53,163 bases of DNA from CAZJBS01 sp964544475 (GTDB taxonomy: Bacteria; CLD3; SB21), in assembly GCA_964544475.1 (NCBI GenBank), contig CAZJBS010000022.1:1-53163 (forward strand), read 5' to 3'. Shown here one piece after another: positions 1 through 9,097 of this stretch. The notes beneath the pieces were generated by a model that had not been told where the DNA came from, did not search any database, and worked only from the letters and a program-made list of their open reading frames with translations. A program made the translations under genes and the position numbers. Each line of letters starts with the position of its first letter. Positions within the stretch are counted from its first letter, which is position 1.

Positions 1-118
1 TGCGTCATCGGCGGATAACCGTATTCCGTATTCATCTGCGCCCATCTGCGTCATCTGCGGATAACCGTATTCCGTATTCATCTGCGAACTGAGAAGATCT
101 GCGTCACCTGCGGATAAA
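1..118. repeat. Short tandem repeat, about 46-53 bp units
   Basis: Three successive units begin with a TGCGTCAtctgcGGATAA-type core at about 1, 47 and 100. The first two also share the stretch CCGTATTCCGTATTCATCTGCG. The units are imperfect, and the third is truncated before glyS. There are no unique spacers of constant length, so this is not a CRISPR. It sits immediately upstream of the glyS gene and may extend beyond the window edge. Confidence 0.7.
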
Positions 119-193
119 GCCCGTTGCTTTTCTTACCAATATTCAATAAAATTCCGCCAGTTTCGACTCCCATGAACTCTGCAGAAAGGTTGT

Positions 194-1555
194 ATGGCTG
201 ACAAGAAATCGTCCAACAATTCCGATGTGATGGACAAGATCGTATCGCTCTGCAAGCGGCGGGGATTCATCTTCCAATCGAGTGAAATTTACGGCGGTCT
301 CAACGGGTGCTGGGACTACGGGCCATTGGGCGTGGAACTCCTGCAAAACGTAAAGCAGGCGTGGTGGCAGGCGATGATGTTCCGCGACGACGTCGAAGGT
401 CTTGATGCGTCCATTCTCATGCATCCGCGCGTCTGGGAAGCGAGCGGCCACGTCGAAAATTTCACCGACCCGATGGTGGATTGCAAGGAATGCAAAGCCC
501 GTTTTCGCGAAGACCAGATCGACGACGCGCTGTGCGGCCACAAAGGGTACCAGGGTCGCAAGGCGTCCAAATGCCAGGCGGAAGGCAAATTCACGGAAGC
601 ACGCCAATTCAATCTGATGTTCAAATCCTACATTGGCCCGCTCGAGGATTCCGGCGCCGTCGTCTACCTCCGCCCCGAAACGGCCCAGGGTATCTATGTC
701 AATTTCCACAACGTCAAAGACTCGACGCGCCAGAAAGTGCCCTTCGGGATCGCCCAGATCGGCAAGGCGTTCCGGAACGAAATCAATACCAAGAATTTTC
801 TCTTCCGGACGCGTGAATTCGAACAAATGGAGATGCAGTTTTTTGTGAAGCCCGGCACGGACATGGAATGGTTCGGGTTCTGGAAGGAAGAACGTAAGAA
901 ATGGTACGTCGAACTCGGCATGAGTCCGGACAAACTGAATTTCCACGAGCACGAAAAACTGGCGCACTACGCCTCGGCGGCGTTTGATATCGAATTCAAG
1001 TTCCCTTTCGGCTGGGGCGAGATCGAAGGCATCCACAACCGGACCGATTTCGATCTCAAACGGCATCAGGAATTCTGCGGCAAAAATCTGGAATACTTCG
1101 ACGATGTCACGAAAGAAAAATACATTCCGTATGTGATCGAAACCTCGGCCGGCGCGTCGCGCGGGTTCATGGCGTTTCTGGTCAATGCCTATGCCGAGGA
1201 AGAAGCGCCGACGGGCGAAGGTGGCACGGAAGTGAGGACGGTGATGAAATTTCATCCACGCCTCGCGCCGATCAAAGCGGCCATTCTGCCGCTCGTGCGC
1301 AAGGACGGCATGCCCGAGATCGCCACAAAGTTGTACGACGATCTGAAAAAACGGTTCAAGGTATTCTACGATGAAAGCGCCACGGTGGGCAAGCGGTATC
1401 GTCGGCAGGACGAGATCGGCACCCCCTATTGTGTGACCATCGACAGCGAGACGCTGCAAAACCAAACGGTCACAGTGCGCCACCGGGACGCCATGACGCA
1501 GGAACGCATCGCCCTGGACGGCGTGGCCGCTTATCTGGCGGAAAAACTGGTCTGA
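194..1555 (+). CDS. glyS: Glycyl-tRNA synthetase, alpha2 (eukaryote/archaeal-like) type
   Basis: This class II aminoacyl-tRNA synthetase charges tRNA-Gly with glycine in the cytoplasm. The N-terminus has the family hallmark GGLNGCWDYGPLG (about residues 35-47). Class II motif 2 follows in the form FRNEIN...FRTREFEQME (about 193-214), and motif 3 includes GASRGF (about 318-323). A C-terminal anticodon-binding domain occupies the last ~100 residues. At 453 residues it is normal for the homodimeric form, which differs from the alpha2beta2 enzyme of many proteobacteria. The ATG at 194 is preceded by AAAGG. A long antisense frame over the same region is only a by-product of codon bias. Confidence in function is high. 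Confidence 0.97.
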   Translation: MADKKSSNNSDVMDKIVSLCKRRGFIFQSSEIYGGLNGCWDYGPLGVELLQNVKQAWWQAMMFRDDVEGLDASILMHPRVWEASGHVENFTDPMVDCKECKARFREDQIDDALCGHKGYQGRKASKCQAEGKFTEARQFNLMFKSYIGPLEDSGAVVYLRPETAQGIYVNFHNVKDSTRQKVPFGIAQIGKAFRNEINTKNFLFRTREFEQMEMQFFVKPGTDMEWFGFWKEERKKWYVELGMSPDKLNFHEHEKLAHYASAAFDIEFKFPFGWGEIEGIHNRTDFDLKRHQEFCGKNLEYFDDVTKEKYIPYVIETSAGASRGFMAFLVNAYAEEEAPTGEGGTEVRTVMKFHPRLAPIKAAILPLVRKDGMPEIATKLYDDLKKRFKVFYDESATVGKRYRRQDEIGTPYCVTIDSETLQNQTVTVRHRDAMTQERIALDGVAAYLAEKLV

Positions 1556-1791
1556 GCAATGGACGTCCGCCACGCTCCTGTGCTGACATAATGTTGTCAG
1601 GAGACGACGGTAGATTGGAACTTTTCGTATCCATTCGCCGGGGAAACACCTCCGGCCACCGTCGATCCTGTCGTGATAGGTGAAAACCTGTTGGAAAGCG
1701 ACGCCAGCCGGCATATTTTGGCTCTGGCAAGACCAGGATTGCGGGAATTTGATTAATAACGTACAAATCACTTTGAAAATCCGACCTTAGC

Positions 1792-3018
1792 ATGACCATA
1801 CAAAACGAAAAAGTCGATCTTTCGACCCTGCGCATCAACCGTGACCGGCCGGAGGAACCCAAACCTGGAAAGATGAAATATCTGATCGGCGTCATCGTGG
1901 TCGCGGCGATCGTCGGCGTCCTCTGGGTATGGAAACCCGGATTCAACCCCACGCGCGAAGTCAGCGCCACGACCGTGATGCTGACGTACGCCTCACAGGC
2001 CAACGCCGTCCTCAATGCCGCCGGGTACATCGTACCGCAGCGAAAAGCGTCCGTCGCTTCCAAAGGTACGGGACGACTTGTGTTTCTGGGCGTCGAAGAA
2101 GGCGATCACGTTAAGTCCGGCCAGATCATCGCCCGTCTCGAAAGCAACGACGTTGAAGCCAGCGTCAACCAGGCCGCCGCCACGGTTGCGGCCTACAAGG
2201 CCCAGGTCGCCCAGGCCGAAGCGTCGGTCGAACAGACGAAAAAGGAATTCGAACGCAGCGAGTCCCTTTACAAAGGCGCCGTGATCACCGCCTCGGAATT
2301 CGAAATCAAGAATCTGCAATATCAATCCGCCATGGCGGCCCTGAATGCGGCCAAAGCAACTCTCGTCGCATCGGAGGCTGGGCTGGACGCGGCCCGGGTC
2401 CAACAGGAAAACACAGTCATTCGCGCCCCCTTTGACGGCACCGTGCTGACCAAACAGGCGGACGTCGGCGAGATTGTCGCCCCGTTTGCGGCGGGCAATT
2501 CCCGCGGCGCCGTCGTCACCATGGCTGACATGGGTTCCCTGCAAATGGAGGCCGACGTATCCGAATCGAACATCGACCGCGTGCGCACCGACCAACCGTG
2601 CGAGATCGTACTCGATGCCTTTCCCGAACACCGGTATCGGGGCGTCGTGGCCAAGATCGTACCAACCGCGGACCGCGCCAAAGCGACGATTCTGACGAAA
2701 ATAAAGTTCCTCGATATTGACAAGAAAGTCCTGCCCGACATGAGCGCCAAAGTGACTTTTCTGACGGAGGCATTGCCGGACAGTATGATGCAGGCCAAAC
2801 CGAAGGTCACGATTCCATTGACGGCGATGGCGGACCGTGGCGGCAAACGCATCGTGTTTTTGATCCGCGACGACGTCGTGCGCGTGGTCACCCCCCAGAC
2901 CGGCCCGGTCAACGGCGACCGCGTGGAAGTTCTCGGCGGTCTCACCGTCGGCGACCGTCTGGTCAACAAACCCGATCCGGAACTCAAAGACGGCGACAAA
3001 ATCAAAATCAAGGGATAG
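1792..3018 (+). CDS. Efflux RND/ABC periplasmic adaptor (HlyD/MacA family)
   Basis: This is a membrane-fusion protein of 408 residues. It has one N-terminal membrane anchor (about residues 25-45), a split biotinyl-lipoyl-like domain (ASKGTGRLVFLGVEEGDHV near 83-101 and the returning strand NTVIRAPFDGTVL near 206-218) and an alpha-helical hairpin rich in Ala/Gln/Glu between them. Beta-barrel and membrane-proximal domains form the C-terminal half. Such adaptors link an inner-membrane transporter to an outer-membrane channel. The next genes encode the ATPase and permeases of a MacB/Lol-type transporter, so it is most likely the adaptor of that ABC system. The substrate cannot be inferred. The start follows a 236-bp gap with no strong Shine-Dalgarno sequence. 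Confidence 0.93.
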   Translation: MTIQNEKVDLSTLRINRDRPEEPKPGKMKYLIGVIVVAAIVGVLWVWKPGFNPTREVSATTVMLTYASQANAVLNAAGYIVPQRKASVASKGTGRLVFLGVEEGDHVKSGQIIARLESNDVEASVNQAAATVAAYKAQVAQAEASVEQTKKEFERSESLYKGAVITASEFEIKNLQYQSAMAALNAAKATLVASEAGLDAARVQQENTVIRAPFDGTVLTKQADVGEIVAPFAAGNSRGAVVTMADMGSLQMEADVSESNIDRVRTDQPCEIVLDAFPEHRYRGVVAKIVPTADRAKATILTKIKFLDIDKKVLPDMSAKVTFLTEALPDSMMQAKPKVTIPLTAMADRGGKRIVFLIRDDVVRVVTPQTGPVNGDRVEVLGGLTVGDRLVNKPDPELKDGDKIKIKG

Positions 3019-3114
3019 CTTGCACATAACGGCCGGAACCCGGGGTGACACCAGGCGGTCGGCCAATCGATTCTGTTCGATCATCTTTTTCATTTTTCAT
3101 AGGAGTCCGACATC

Positions 3115-3786
3115 ATGGCGGATATAGTACAACTTCAAAATGTCAGCAAAGCCTACCGGCGGGACAGCCAATCCATCCCGGTCCTCGACGGCATCACGCT
3201 CAATATTCCGGACGGCGAATTCATGGCCCTGATGGGGCCGTCGGGATCCGGCAAATCCACTTTGCTCAACCTTATCGCCGGGATTGATCGTCCGACCGCT
3301 GGCACGGTGACGGTGGCCAATACCGACCTGGGATCGCTGAGCGAATCCGGTCTGGCGTCCTGGCGCTCACGGCACGTGGGATTCATCTTTCAGTTCTACA
3401 ATCTCATGCCGGTTCTCACGGCGTATGAAAATGTCGAATTGCCGTTGCACCTGACCAATCTGTCCAGGAAGGAACGCGACGCGCACATTCGCAAGGTGCT
3501 GGACATCGTGGGCCTGGGCGACCGCATGAAACACTATCCCAACCAGTTGTCCGGCGGCCAGCAGCAACGCGTCGCCATTGCGCGGGCCATCGTGACCGAT
3601 CCCACCATCATTGTGGCGGACGAACCGACCGGCGATCTGGACCGCAAATCGGCGGAAGAAATCATGACGCTGCTGTCCCGGCTCAACTCCGAACTGAAAA
3701 AAACCGTCGTCATGGTCACCCACGATCCCCACGCCGCCGAAAAAGCGCACGTTAAACGACAATTGGATAAAGGTATGTTGGACTAA
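3115..3786 (+). CDS. ABC transporter ATP-binding protein (MacB/LolD type)
   Basis: This is a cytoplasmic ATPase of 223 residues. It has Walker A GPSGSGKST (about 42-50), a Q-loop in FIFQFYNLMP, signature LSGGQQQRVAIARA (about 143-156), Walker B IIVADEPTGDLD (about 163-174) and an H-loop in VMVTHDPHA. The MPVLTAYENVELPL stretch is typical of the LolD/MacB subgroup, which powers mechanotransmission rather than classical transport through the membrane. A good AGGAG lies upstream of the ATG at 3115. It follows the adaptor by 96 bp and precedes the permeases, from which it is separated by an inserted four-helix-bundle gene. Confidence 0.96.
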   Translation: MADIVQLQNVSKAYRRDSQSIPVLDGITLNIPDGEFMALMGPSGSGKSTLLNLIAGIDRPTAGTVTVANTDLGSLSESGLASWRSRHVGFIFQFYNLMPVLTAYENVELPLHLTNLSRKERDAHIRKVLDIVGLGDRMKHYPNQLSGGQQQRVAIARAIVTDPTIIVADEPTGDLDRKSAEEIMTLLSRLNSELKKTVVMVTHDPHAAEKAHVKRQLDKGMLD

Positions 3787-3818
3787 TTACGAATTATGAA
3801 TTACGAATTCTGAATTGA
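3787..3818. repeat. AT-rich repeat, left flank of four-helix-bundle gene
   Basis: This AT-rich stretch has repeated TACGAATT/TATGAATT units directly downstream of the ATPase gene. It contains GAATTACGAATT, which occurs in reverse complement in the right flank at 4196-4227. The two flanks enclose the small gene at 3831-4205 and could pair into a long stem. Confidence 0.7.
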
Positions 3819-3830
3819 AACAACAATCCA

Positions 3831-4205
3831 TTGAGTCCGTTGCCAAAAGAAAATGCCATTCGCGACAAGTCTTTTCAATTTGCATTACGCATAGTCAAGT
3901 TGTACCAACATATGGTTAAGGACAAGAAGGAATTCGTCATTTCGAAGCAAATACTTCGCAGCGGGACCGCCATAGGCGCGATGGTCGAGGAGGCCCTCCA
4001 CGGGGAGTCTCGTGCGGATTTTGTCCACAAACTCGGGATGGCGAAAAAAGAAGCGTACGAGACGCACTACTGGATTCGGTTGTTGCGTGAATCGAACCTG
4101 CTCGCAGCAAAAGCCGCCCAATCCATTCTTAAAGACAATGAAGAAATAAGCCGGCTTGTGACGAGCATTATCCTGACCGCCAAAAGCCGGGCCCGTAATT
4201 CGTAA
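3831..4205 (+). CDS. Four-helix-bundle protein (23S rRNA intervening-sequence family)
   Basis: This small protein of 124 residues belongs to the four-helix-bundle/IVS-encoded family. N-terminal IRDKSFQFALRIVKLY, central LRSGTAIGAMVEEAL (about 46-60) and the following ADFVHKLGMAKKEAYETHYW segment are characteristic. Family members are encoded inside 23S rRNA intervening sequences and in many intergenic copies in Bacteroidota-like genomes; a related fold occurs in diversity-generating-retroelement accessory proteins. The biochemical role is not established. The likely start is TTG at 3831 with no clear ribosome-binding site. It is oddly placed between the ATPase and permease genes of one ABC operon and is flanked by inverted AT-rich repeats, which suggests an inserted element. 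Confidence 0.9.
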   Translation: MSPLPKENAIRDKSFQFALRIVKLYQHMVKDKKEFVISKQILRSGTAIGAMVEEALHGESRADFVHKLGMAKKEAYETHYWIRLLRESNLLAAKAAQSILKDNEEISRLVTSIILTAKSRARNS

Positions 4206-4231
4206 TTCGTAATTCAGCATTACTAATTCTT
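4196..4231. repeat. AT-rich repeat, right flank of four-helix-bundle gene
   Basis: The sequence AATTCGTAATTCGTAATTC lies at the stop codon of the four-helix-bundle gene and is the inverse of the left flank at 3787-3818. At least 12 bases (GAATTACGAATT) match perfectly, with further imperfect matches outside. The flanks resemble the inverted ends by which rRNA intervening sequences fold out. Confidence 0.7.
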
Positions 4232-4269
4232 GGTTCAAGTTCGAATCTGACAACAAAAAGGCCAAACCG

Positions 4270-5427
4270 ATGTTACCAAAGCTTATCATAAAAAACGCGT
4301 TGCGCCACAAGTTGCGCACGTTTCTGACCGTACTCGGTATTGCCATCGCGGTGGGGGCGTTCGGATTGTTGCGCACGGTGATCACATCGTGGTATGCGAG
4401 CGTGGAAGTGGCGGCCGCGGACCGGCTCATCTGCCGTCAGGCCGTGTCCTTCATTTTCCCGCTGCCCTACGCCTACCGCGACAAAATCGCCAAAATACCC
4501 GGCGTGCAAATGGTGACCTACCAGAACTGGTTCCAAGGCGTCTATATCGACAAGGAACAGTTTTTCCCAAGGATGGCCGTCGATCCCAATACGATGTTTG
4601 ATGTCTATCCGGAATTCACGATCACCAAGGAAGAGTTGGAAAATTTCAAGAAAGAGCGCAATGCCTGCGTCCTGGGCGTCGACATCGCCAACAAGTACGG
4701 CCTGAAGCTCGGCGACATCATGAATGTCGAGGGCGATATCTATCCCGGCCAATGGCAATTTGTCATCCGGGGCATTTACAAACCCAGGGCCGCGACCTAC
4801 GACGGAACGCAAATGTTCTTCCATTGGGAATACCTCGACGAACGGATGAAACAGGAGATGCCGGCCCGGGCGGGCTATGTGGGCTGGTACGTCATCAAAA
4901 TCGCCAAAGCCGACGACGCCGCGATGATCTCAGAACAGGTGGACGCGCTGTTCCAAAATTCTCCGGCCGAAACGAAAACGGAAACCGAGAAGGCCTTTCA
5001 GAACAGCTTTCTGAAGGCCTACAGCGCCATCATCACGGCGATCAACACCATGGCGATCTTGATTATCGGCGTTTTCTTCCTGGTTCTGGCCAATACCATG
5101 ATCATGTCGTCCCGTGAACGAAGCCAGGAATATGCCGTCATGAAAACCCTCGGATTCACCGCCAAACATATCTTCGGCCTGGTCACGGGCGAGTCCATTG
5201 TGATCGGCCTTTTGGGAGGCGTCGCCGGTTATTTCGTGACCAACTTCTTTGTCAACGCCTTCTCCATGGTGGTGCCGAAGAACTGGTTCCCGGTTTTTGT
5301 CCTTGATGACATCACGTTGATACAGGAATTTGCATTCGCCGTTCTGGTCGGCCTCGTGGCGGGTCTCATCCCGTCGTACGCGACCATCAAATCAAGCATT
5401 ATCGACGGCCTCCGCCACATTGCGTAA
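4270..5427 (+). CDS. ABC transporter permease, FtsX/MacB type (first)
   Basis: This 385-residue permease has the MacB topology: one N-terminal transmembrane helix (about 18-38), a large periplasmic core domain, then three C-terminal helices (about 258-279, 302-324 and 350-371). The loop SSRERSQEYAVMKTLGFTAKHIF between the second and third helices is the classic FtsX-domain signature that contacts the ATPase. It is followed 12 bp later by a second permease, so the transporter is probably a heterodimer, as in LolCE. The ATG at 4270 has AAAGG upstream. It likely works with the adaptor at 1792 and the ATPase at 3115 in exporting a substrate or moving lipoproteins. Confidence 0.94.
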   Translation: MLPKLIIKNALRHKLRTFLTVLGIAIAVGAFGLLRTVITSWYASVEVAAADRLICRQAVSFIFPLPYAYRDKIAKIPGVQMVTYQNWFQGVYIDKEQFFPRMAVDPNTMFDVYPEFTITKEELENFKKERNACVLGVDIANKYGLKLGDIMNVEGDIYPGQWQFVIRGIYKPRAATYDGTQMFFHWEYLDERMKQEMPARAGYVGWYVIKIAKADDAAMISEQVDALFQNSPAETKTETEKAFQNSFLKAYSAIITAINTMAILIIGVFFLVLANTMIMSSRERSQEYAVMKTLGFTAKHIFGLVTGESIVIGLLGGVAGYFVTNFFVNAFSMVVPKNWFPVFVLDDITLIQEFAFAVLVGLVAGLIPSYATIKSSIIDGLRHIA

Positions 5428-5439
5428 GGAGATAGAACC

Positions 5440-6639
5440 ATGTCTGCTGTCATAAAATTTTTCCTGCCCCGCGTGCCATTGGCGTACACCATCGGCGGCT
5501 TTCGCCGGCGCCGGCTGACCATGTCCATCACGGTCGGCGGTTTTGCCCTGGTGGTTTTTGTTTTCACCGCCGTGCTGATGATGTCTCACGGCGTCGAGCA
5601 AACCCTGGCATCCGGAGGCTCCGACAAAAACATCGTGGTGGCACGAAAATCCTCCCAAGGTGAAATATCCAGCATCATCGACGGCGAGTCCGTCAATGTC
5701 ATCATGACGCTGCCGCAGGTTGCGAAAGACAATAACGGCCGCCTGCTGGCAACGGCCGAACCGGTGGTCGTGATCAACCTCTACAAGAAAAACGACGGCG
5801 GCATGAGCAACGTCACCGTCCGGGGGGTCGGCGAGTCCGTGATGCAGGTGCGCCGGCATGTCCGGATGGACGAAGGCCGGATGTTCAATCCCGGATCGCG
5901 TGAAGTGGTCGTGGGCAAGGCCGTGGCAGGTGGTTTTGACGCCACCCAGATCGGAAGCCAGATCAAATTCGCCAGCGACTTATGGACGGTCGTCGGTGTC
6001 TTTTCGGCCGACGGATCGGCCTTCGAATCGGAAATCTGGGGGGACTCCCGGCAATTGCAGGCGGCATTCAACCGGCAGAATACGGTATCAACGCTGACAT
6101 TGACGCTCAGAGAGGACGCCACGATCGACGACCTGAAAAAGGCCTTTGAAGGCGACCGCCGTCTCACGCAGTACGAGCCCAAAACCGAGACCAAGTTTTA
6201 CCGGGAACAGTCGGAGGCCCTGGCGACGTTTATTAACTATCTGGGTATCGCGGTCACGATCATTTTTAGTTTCGGCGCCATTGTGGGCGCCATCATAACC
6301 ATGTACACCGCCGTAGCCAACCGCACGCAGGAAATCGGAACGTTGAGGTCCCTGGGGTTCCGGCGAAAGAGCGTGCTGTTCACGTTTCTTCTTGAGTCCG
6401 TTCTCATTTCCGCCGTGGGAGGCGTCGCCGGCATTGCCATCGCATCGGTCCTGCAATTCTATTCCATCTCCACAATCAACTTCAATTCGTTCTCGGAGTT
6501 GTCCTTTGCGTTTGCGCTGTCGCCCGACATTGTTTTGACCTCCATGCTATTTGCCGTCGTAATGGGCGTCATCGGCGGCTTCTTCCCGTCCGTCCGGGCG
6601 GCACGACTCAAGATCGTGGATGCGTTGAGGAATGAGTGA
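5440..6639 (+). CDS. ABC transporter permease, FtsX/MacB type (second)
   Basis: This is the second permease of the transporter, 399 residues. An N-terminal helix (about 27-47) is followed by a periplasmic MacB-like domain and a C-terminal FtsX domain with three helices. The hallmark loop is NRTQEIGTLRSLGFRRKSVL (about 288-307). A strong AAGGAG precedes the ATG, and the gene starts 12 bp after the first permease, consistent with co-translation. The two permeases are clearly different in sequence, which argues for a heterodimer. The gene ends facing the convergent caspase-like gene. Confidence 0.94.
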   Translation: MSAVIKFFLPRVPLAYTIGGFRRRRLTMSITVGGFALVVFVFTAVLMMSHGVEQTLASGGSDKNIVVARKSSQGEISSIIDGESVNVIMTLPQVAKDNNGRLLATAEPVVVINLYKKNDGGMSNVTVRGVGESVMQVRRHVRMDEGRMFNPGSREVVVGKAVAGGFDATQIGSQIKFASDLWTVVGVFSADGSAFESEIWGDSRQLQAAFNRQNTVSTLTLTLREDATIDDLKKAFEGDRRLTQYEPKTETKFYREQSEALATFINYLGIAVTIIFSFGAIVGAIITMYTAVANRTQEIGTLRSLGFRRKSVLFTFLLESVLISAVGGVAGIAIASVLQFYSISTINFNSFSELSFAFALSPDIVLTSMLFAVVMGVIGGFFPSVRAARLKIVDALRNE

Positions 6640-6750
6640 GGCGATTTCTCTGGAGGCGGGGATCAGGTCAGATGCCCCCGTCCTTGAAGTGTCTGCTACA
6701 TGGTATCTTGAATAGCTATTCTTAGCCGTCTTGCAAACGGTGTGCAGAAT

Positions 6751-9048
6751 CTATTTCAGTCTCCAATTCATCCAGTCTCCCGCGTCCGGACTCACTGATA
6801 CTTCCGGATTTTGCTCCAGCCCATTCACTTTGACCGATTGAAGCGATACGCGGTTTCGCAGGTATTCGGATAGCTCATCGTATGACACGTTGCCGGCGCT
6901 CTCCTGTAGTTTCTTCAGCAGGTAGTACGTAAACATGCCGTGCTGCTCTTGCTTGTATGGCAGGGAAACCTGATCGCTCGACGTAGCGCTGAAAACGACC
7001 ATGTTACCGGATAGGGCCGACGATTTTGGCACCAGTTTGATTCCGCGCGCGGCCAACAGGCCTTGGTTGCGCCCGCCGCCGCTGAAGCATGCATCCAGGA
7101 AAACCGTGACTCTCTTCGCAGGATACATCGTCAACTTGGAGTACAGGTCAGCCAGCCGGATGCCTTCCGTGGCATTCGATCCGGTGATATCTACGGGAAT
7201 CAGGTATGGCTCCGCGCTGAGTTGATCCGGAAAGCCGTGGCCGGCGTAGAACACGATGACTTCTGCATTGCCCTGACTGTACTGGATCAGCTTGGAATGG
7301 CGCTCGATTTCGGATTTCATCCGGCTGCTGATGGCGTCGCTCAGCAGGGTGATGTTCTCTTTGGGAACTCCCAACGTGTGCTCGCAGTACTGCGCAAACA
7401 CGCCTGCGTCCGATTTGGCAAACGGAACATTGGCTTCCACATTCAGACCGCTTTGGTATTTGCTGTATTCTTCGTTACCAATGACCAGCGCATAGCGATT
7501 GGCATTGGCAGGACTTCCGCTCGGGATGTTTTTGTCCACATCCGAGGACAGGGACGCCGTAACGATGTCCAGTTTTCCGGCCGACTCGCCGACAATTTCC
7601 ACGGTTGTGGTCTTCGCCAATTCTTTATTCAGAGCCACTTCCATGGTCTTGTTCTCAGCGTACTTGCCATAGCTTTCATACAGCGTGGCCTGGACGGGAA
7701 TGGCGCCTGATGTGTATTGTTTGTTGGCAAAAAACTCGAAGTTGATTTCCCGCACCTGTCCCGGTTGCAGTGTGCCAAGGGGGTATTTCACGACGTCTTC
7801 CGTCTTGAAAATATTCTGCGGCACGGCAAAGGCAATGGCCACGTCCTTCGCCAGACCCTGACCGACATTCTGCACAATCGCCTTGAGATTGATCGGTACT
7901 CCCAGCTTCGGCAGGCCACCCGTTTCCGTCGTGAATTGAAAATCAGCCACGACTACATGCGGCGCAATGAAAGCCTGCGTCGGAATGGTCACGTCAAATG
8001 GATCGGCGTCAAATCCATTGCCCTCGGAGATCGTGAACTTAAATTCGGCCTTCGCGGTGGCCAGATCCATGGAGCTTTCAATCGGAATGGCGATATCTTT
8101 GGACGAATTCTTCGGCACATTCCCAATGACTTTCAGAGACTCCGTCTTCATTCCCCGGATGGTTTGACTTAATCCGATCTGCACGGTGACATTAACCGCA
8201 TCGCCTTTGCCCTTATTGTCGAGCTTGAATCGTATCGCCGCTTTTTCGTTGGCGTCGAGGCGCTTATTCCCATTGCTGTCGGTGAAAACGATGGATTCTG
8301 CTGGTATACTCAGCATGGGTGGCTGTGACGGCGCTTTGGAATAGAGACTCTTGAGCCGGCTGGTTCCGGCGATAAGGGTACTCTTATTACTCTGCGTGAT
8401 GGCCCCGTTTCGAACGTTATGGCTGCGGATCGACAGAATCGCATAGTTGATCAGCCACGTGGCCGCCGCGCCGCCGGCAAAATACAACGCCATCTTCTTC
8501 TGGTTCACGGACTTGTCGTACAGATTCTTGTAGGCGTGCTGTTGGTAGTCGTTGTAGTTTTGATGCGACAGGTAGGCAAACCCAAGACTGGCCGCCACCG
8601 ATCCCCAGCCGACCGCTCCCCACACCAGATTGGATTTGCCGCCGGTCAGCTTGTACGTCCCAAGACCTGGATACAACGTCGATAGGCGCATGTTGCGGCC
8701 GAGGTTGACTTCAGGAATTCGCACGGCGCTGATGCGGAACATTACGTTCTGTTCCTGCGTGACCCCGTCGGATTTGTAGAACCACTGTATCTTCTTTTGC
8801 GGCCCGCCTTTCACGTGTCGAATGTCGCCGCTGTACTTGGTGAAGCGAATCTTCGACTTATTCATGTCCTGCGCTTCGCACCACACGTAGTACTCTTCCG
8901 TGGGTTTGCTATTCGCGATGTCGTACGAGATGTGGAGCGTGTTGTTTTCGTTGATGAAATCCACATTGCTGATCTGTGTGGTCTGGGCGCGCAGGACCGG
9001 CGACCACGACCAGAAAAGCGCGATGAGAAAACACAACCGACGTATCAT
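6751..9048 (-). CDS. Secreted caspase-family (C14) peptidase with CARDB-like repeats
   Basis: This is a 765-residue protein with a signal peptide (residues 1-21, ending LRAQ) and a GGAGG ribosome-binding site. An N-terminal beta-rich domain (about 25-110) is followed by two hydrophobic segments (about 141-162 and 186-206). Two immunoglobulin-like CARDB/NEW1-type domains cover about 247-360 and 365-475. The C-terminal peptidase C14 domain starts at about 517 (RYALVIGNEEY). Its catalytic His604 lies in FYAGHG and Cys654 in LDACFSG, so both key residues are present. Cleavage after Arg or Lys would be expected from the family; the substrate is unknown. The two hydrophobic segments could anchor the protein so that the caspase domain lies on one side of the membrane. 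Codon use is less GC-rich than in its neighbours. Confidence 0.9.
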   Translation of the reverse strand: MIRRLCFLIALFWSWSPVLRAQTTQISNVDFINENNTLHISYDIANSKPTEEYYVWCEAQDMNKSKIRFTKYSGDIRHVKGGPQKKIQWFYKSDGVTQEQNVMFRISAVRIPEVNLGRNMRLSTLYPGLGTYKLTGGKSNLVWGAVGWGSVAASLGFAYLSHQNYNDYQQHAYKNLYDKSVNQKKMALYFAGGAAATWLINYAILSIRSHNVRNGAITQSNKSTLIAGTSRLKSLYSKAPSQPPMLSIPAESIVFTDSNGNKRLDANEKAAIRFKLDNKGKGDAVNVTVQIGLSQTIRGMKTESLKVIGNVPKNSSKDIAIPIESSMDLATAKAEFKFTISEGNGFDADPFDVTIPTQAFIAPHVVVADFQFTTETGGLPKLGVPINLKAIVQNVGQGLAKDVAIAFAVPQNIFKTEDVVKYPLGTLQPGQVREINFEFFANKQYTSGAIPVQATLYESYGKYAENKTMEVALNKELAKTTTVEIVGESAGKLDIVTASLSSDVDKNIPSGSPANANRYALVIGNEEYSKYQSGLNVEANVPFAKSDAGVFAQYCEHTLGVPKENITLLSDAISSRMKSEIERHSKLIQYSQGNAEVIVFYAGHGFPDQLSAEPYLIPVDITGSNATEGIRLADLYSKLTMYPAKRVTVFLDACFSGGGRNQGLLAARGIKLVPKSSALSGNMVVFSATSSDQVSLPYKQEQHGMFTYYLLKKLQESAGNVSYDELSEYLRNRVSLQSVKVNGLEQNPEVSVSPDAGDWMNWRLK

Positions 9049-9097
9049 AGTACCTCCGACGATATCTGTATGGTATTTCTAAACCATGTCCTGATGT

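Noticed and set aside
1..118. Possible CRISPR array
   Set aside because: There are only three imperfect units with no unique spacers of constant length.
143..1771. Long minus-strand reading frame (542 codons) over glyS
   Set aside because: It lies antisense to a perfect glycyl-tRNA synthetase, resembles no family and arises from the codon bias of the plus strand.
1993..3093. Minus-strand frame opposite the adaptor gene
   Set aside because: It is the antisense shadow of a clear HlyD/MacA-family gene and has no domain features.
4225..4262. GGTTCAAGTTCGAATC, resembling a tRNA T-arm
   Set aside because: No acceptor stem, anticodon arm or D-arm can be drawn around it.
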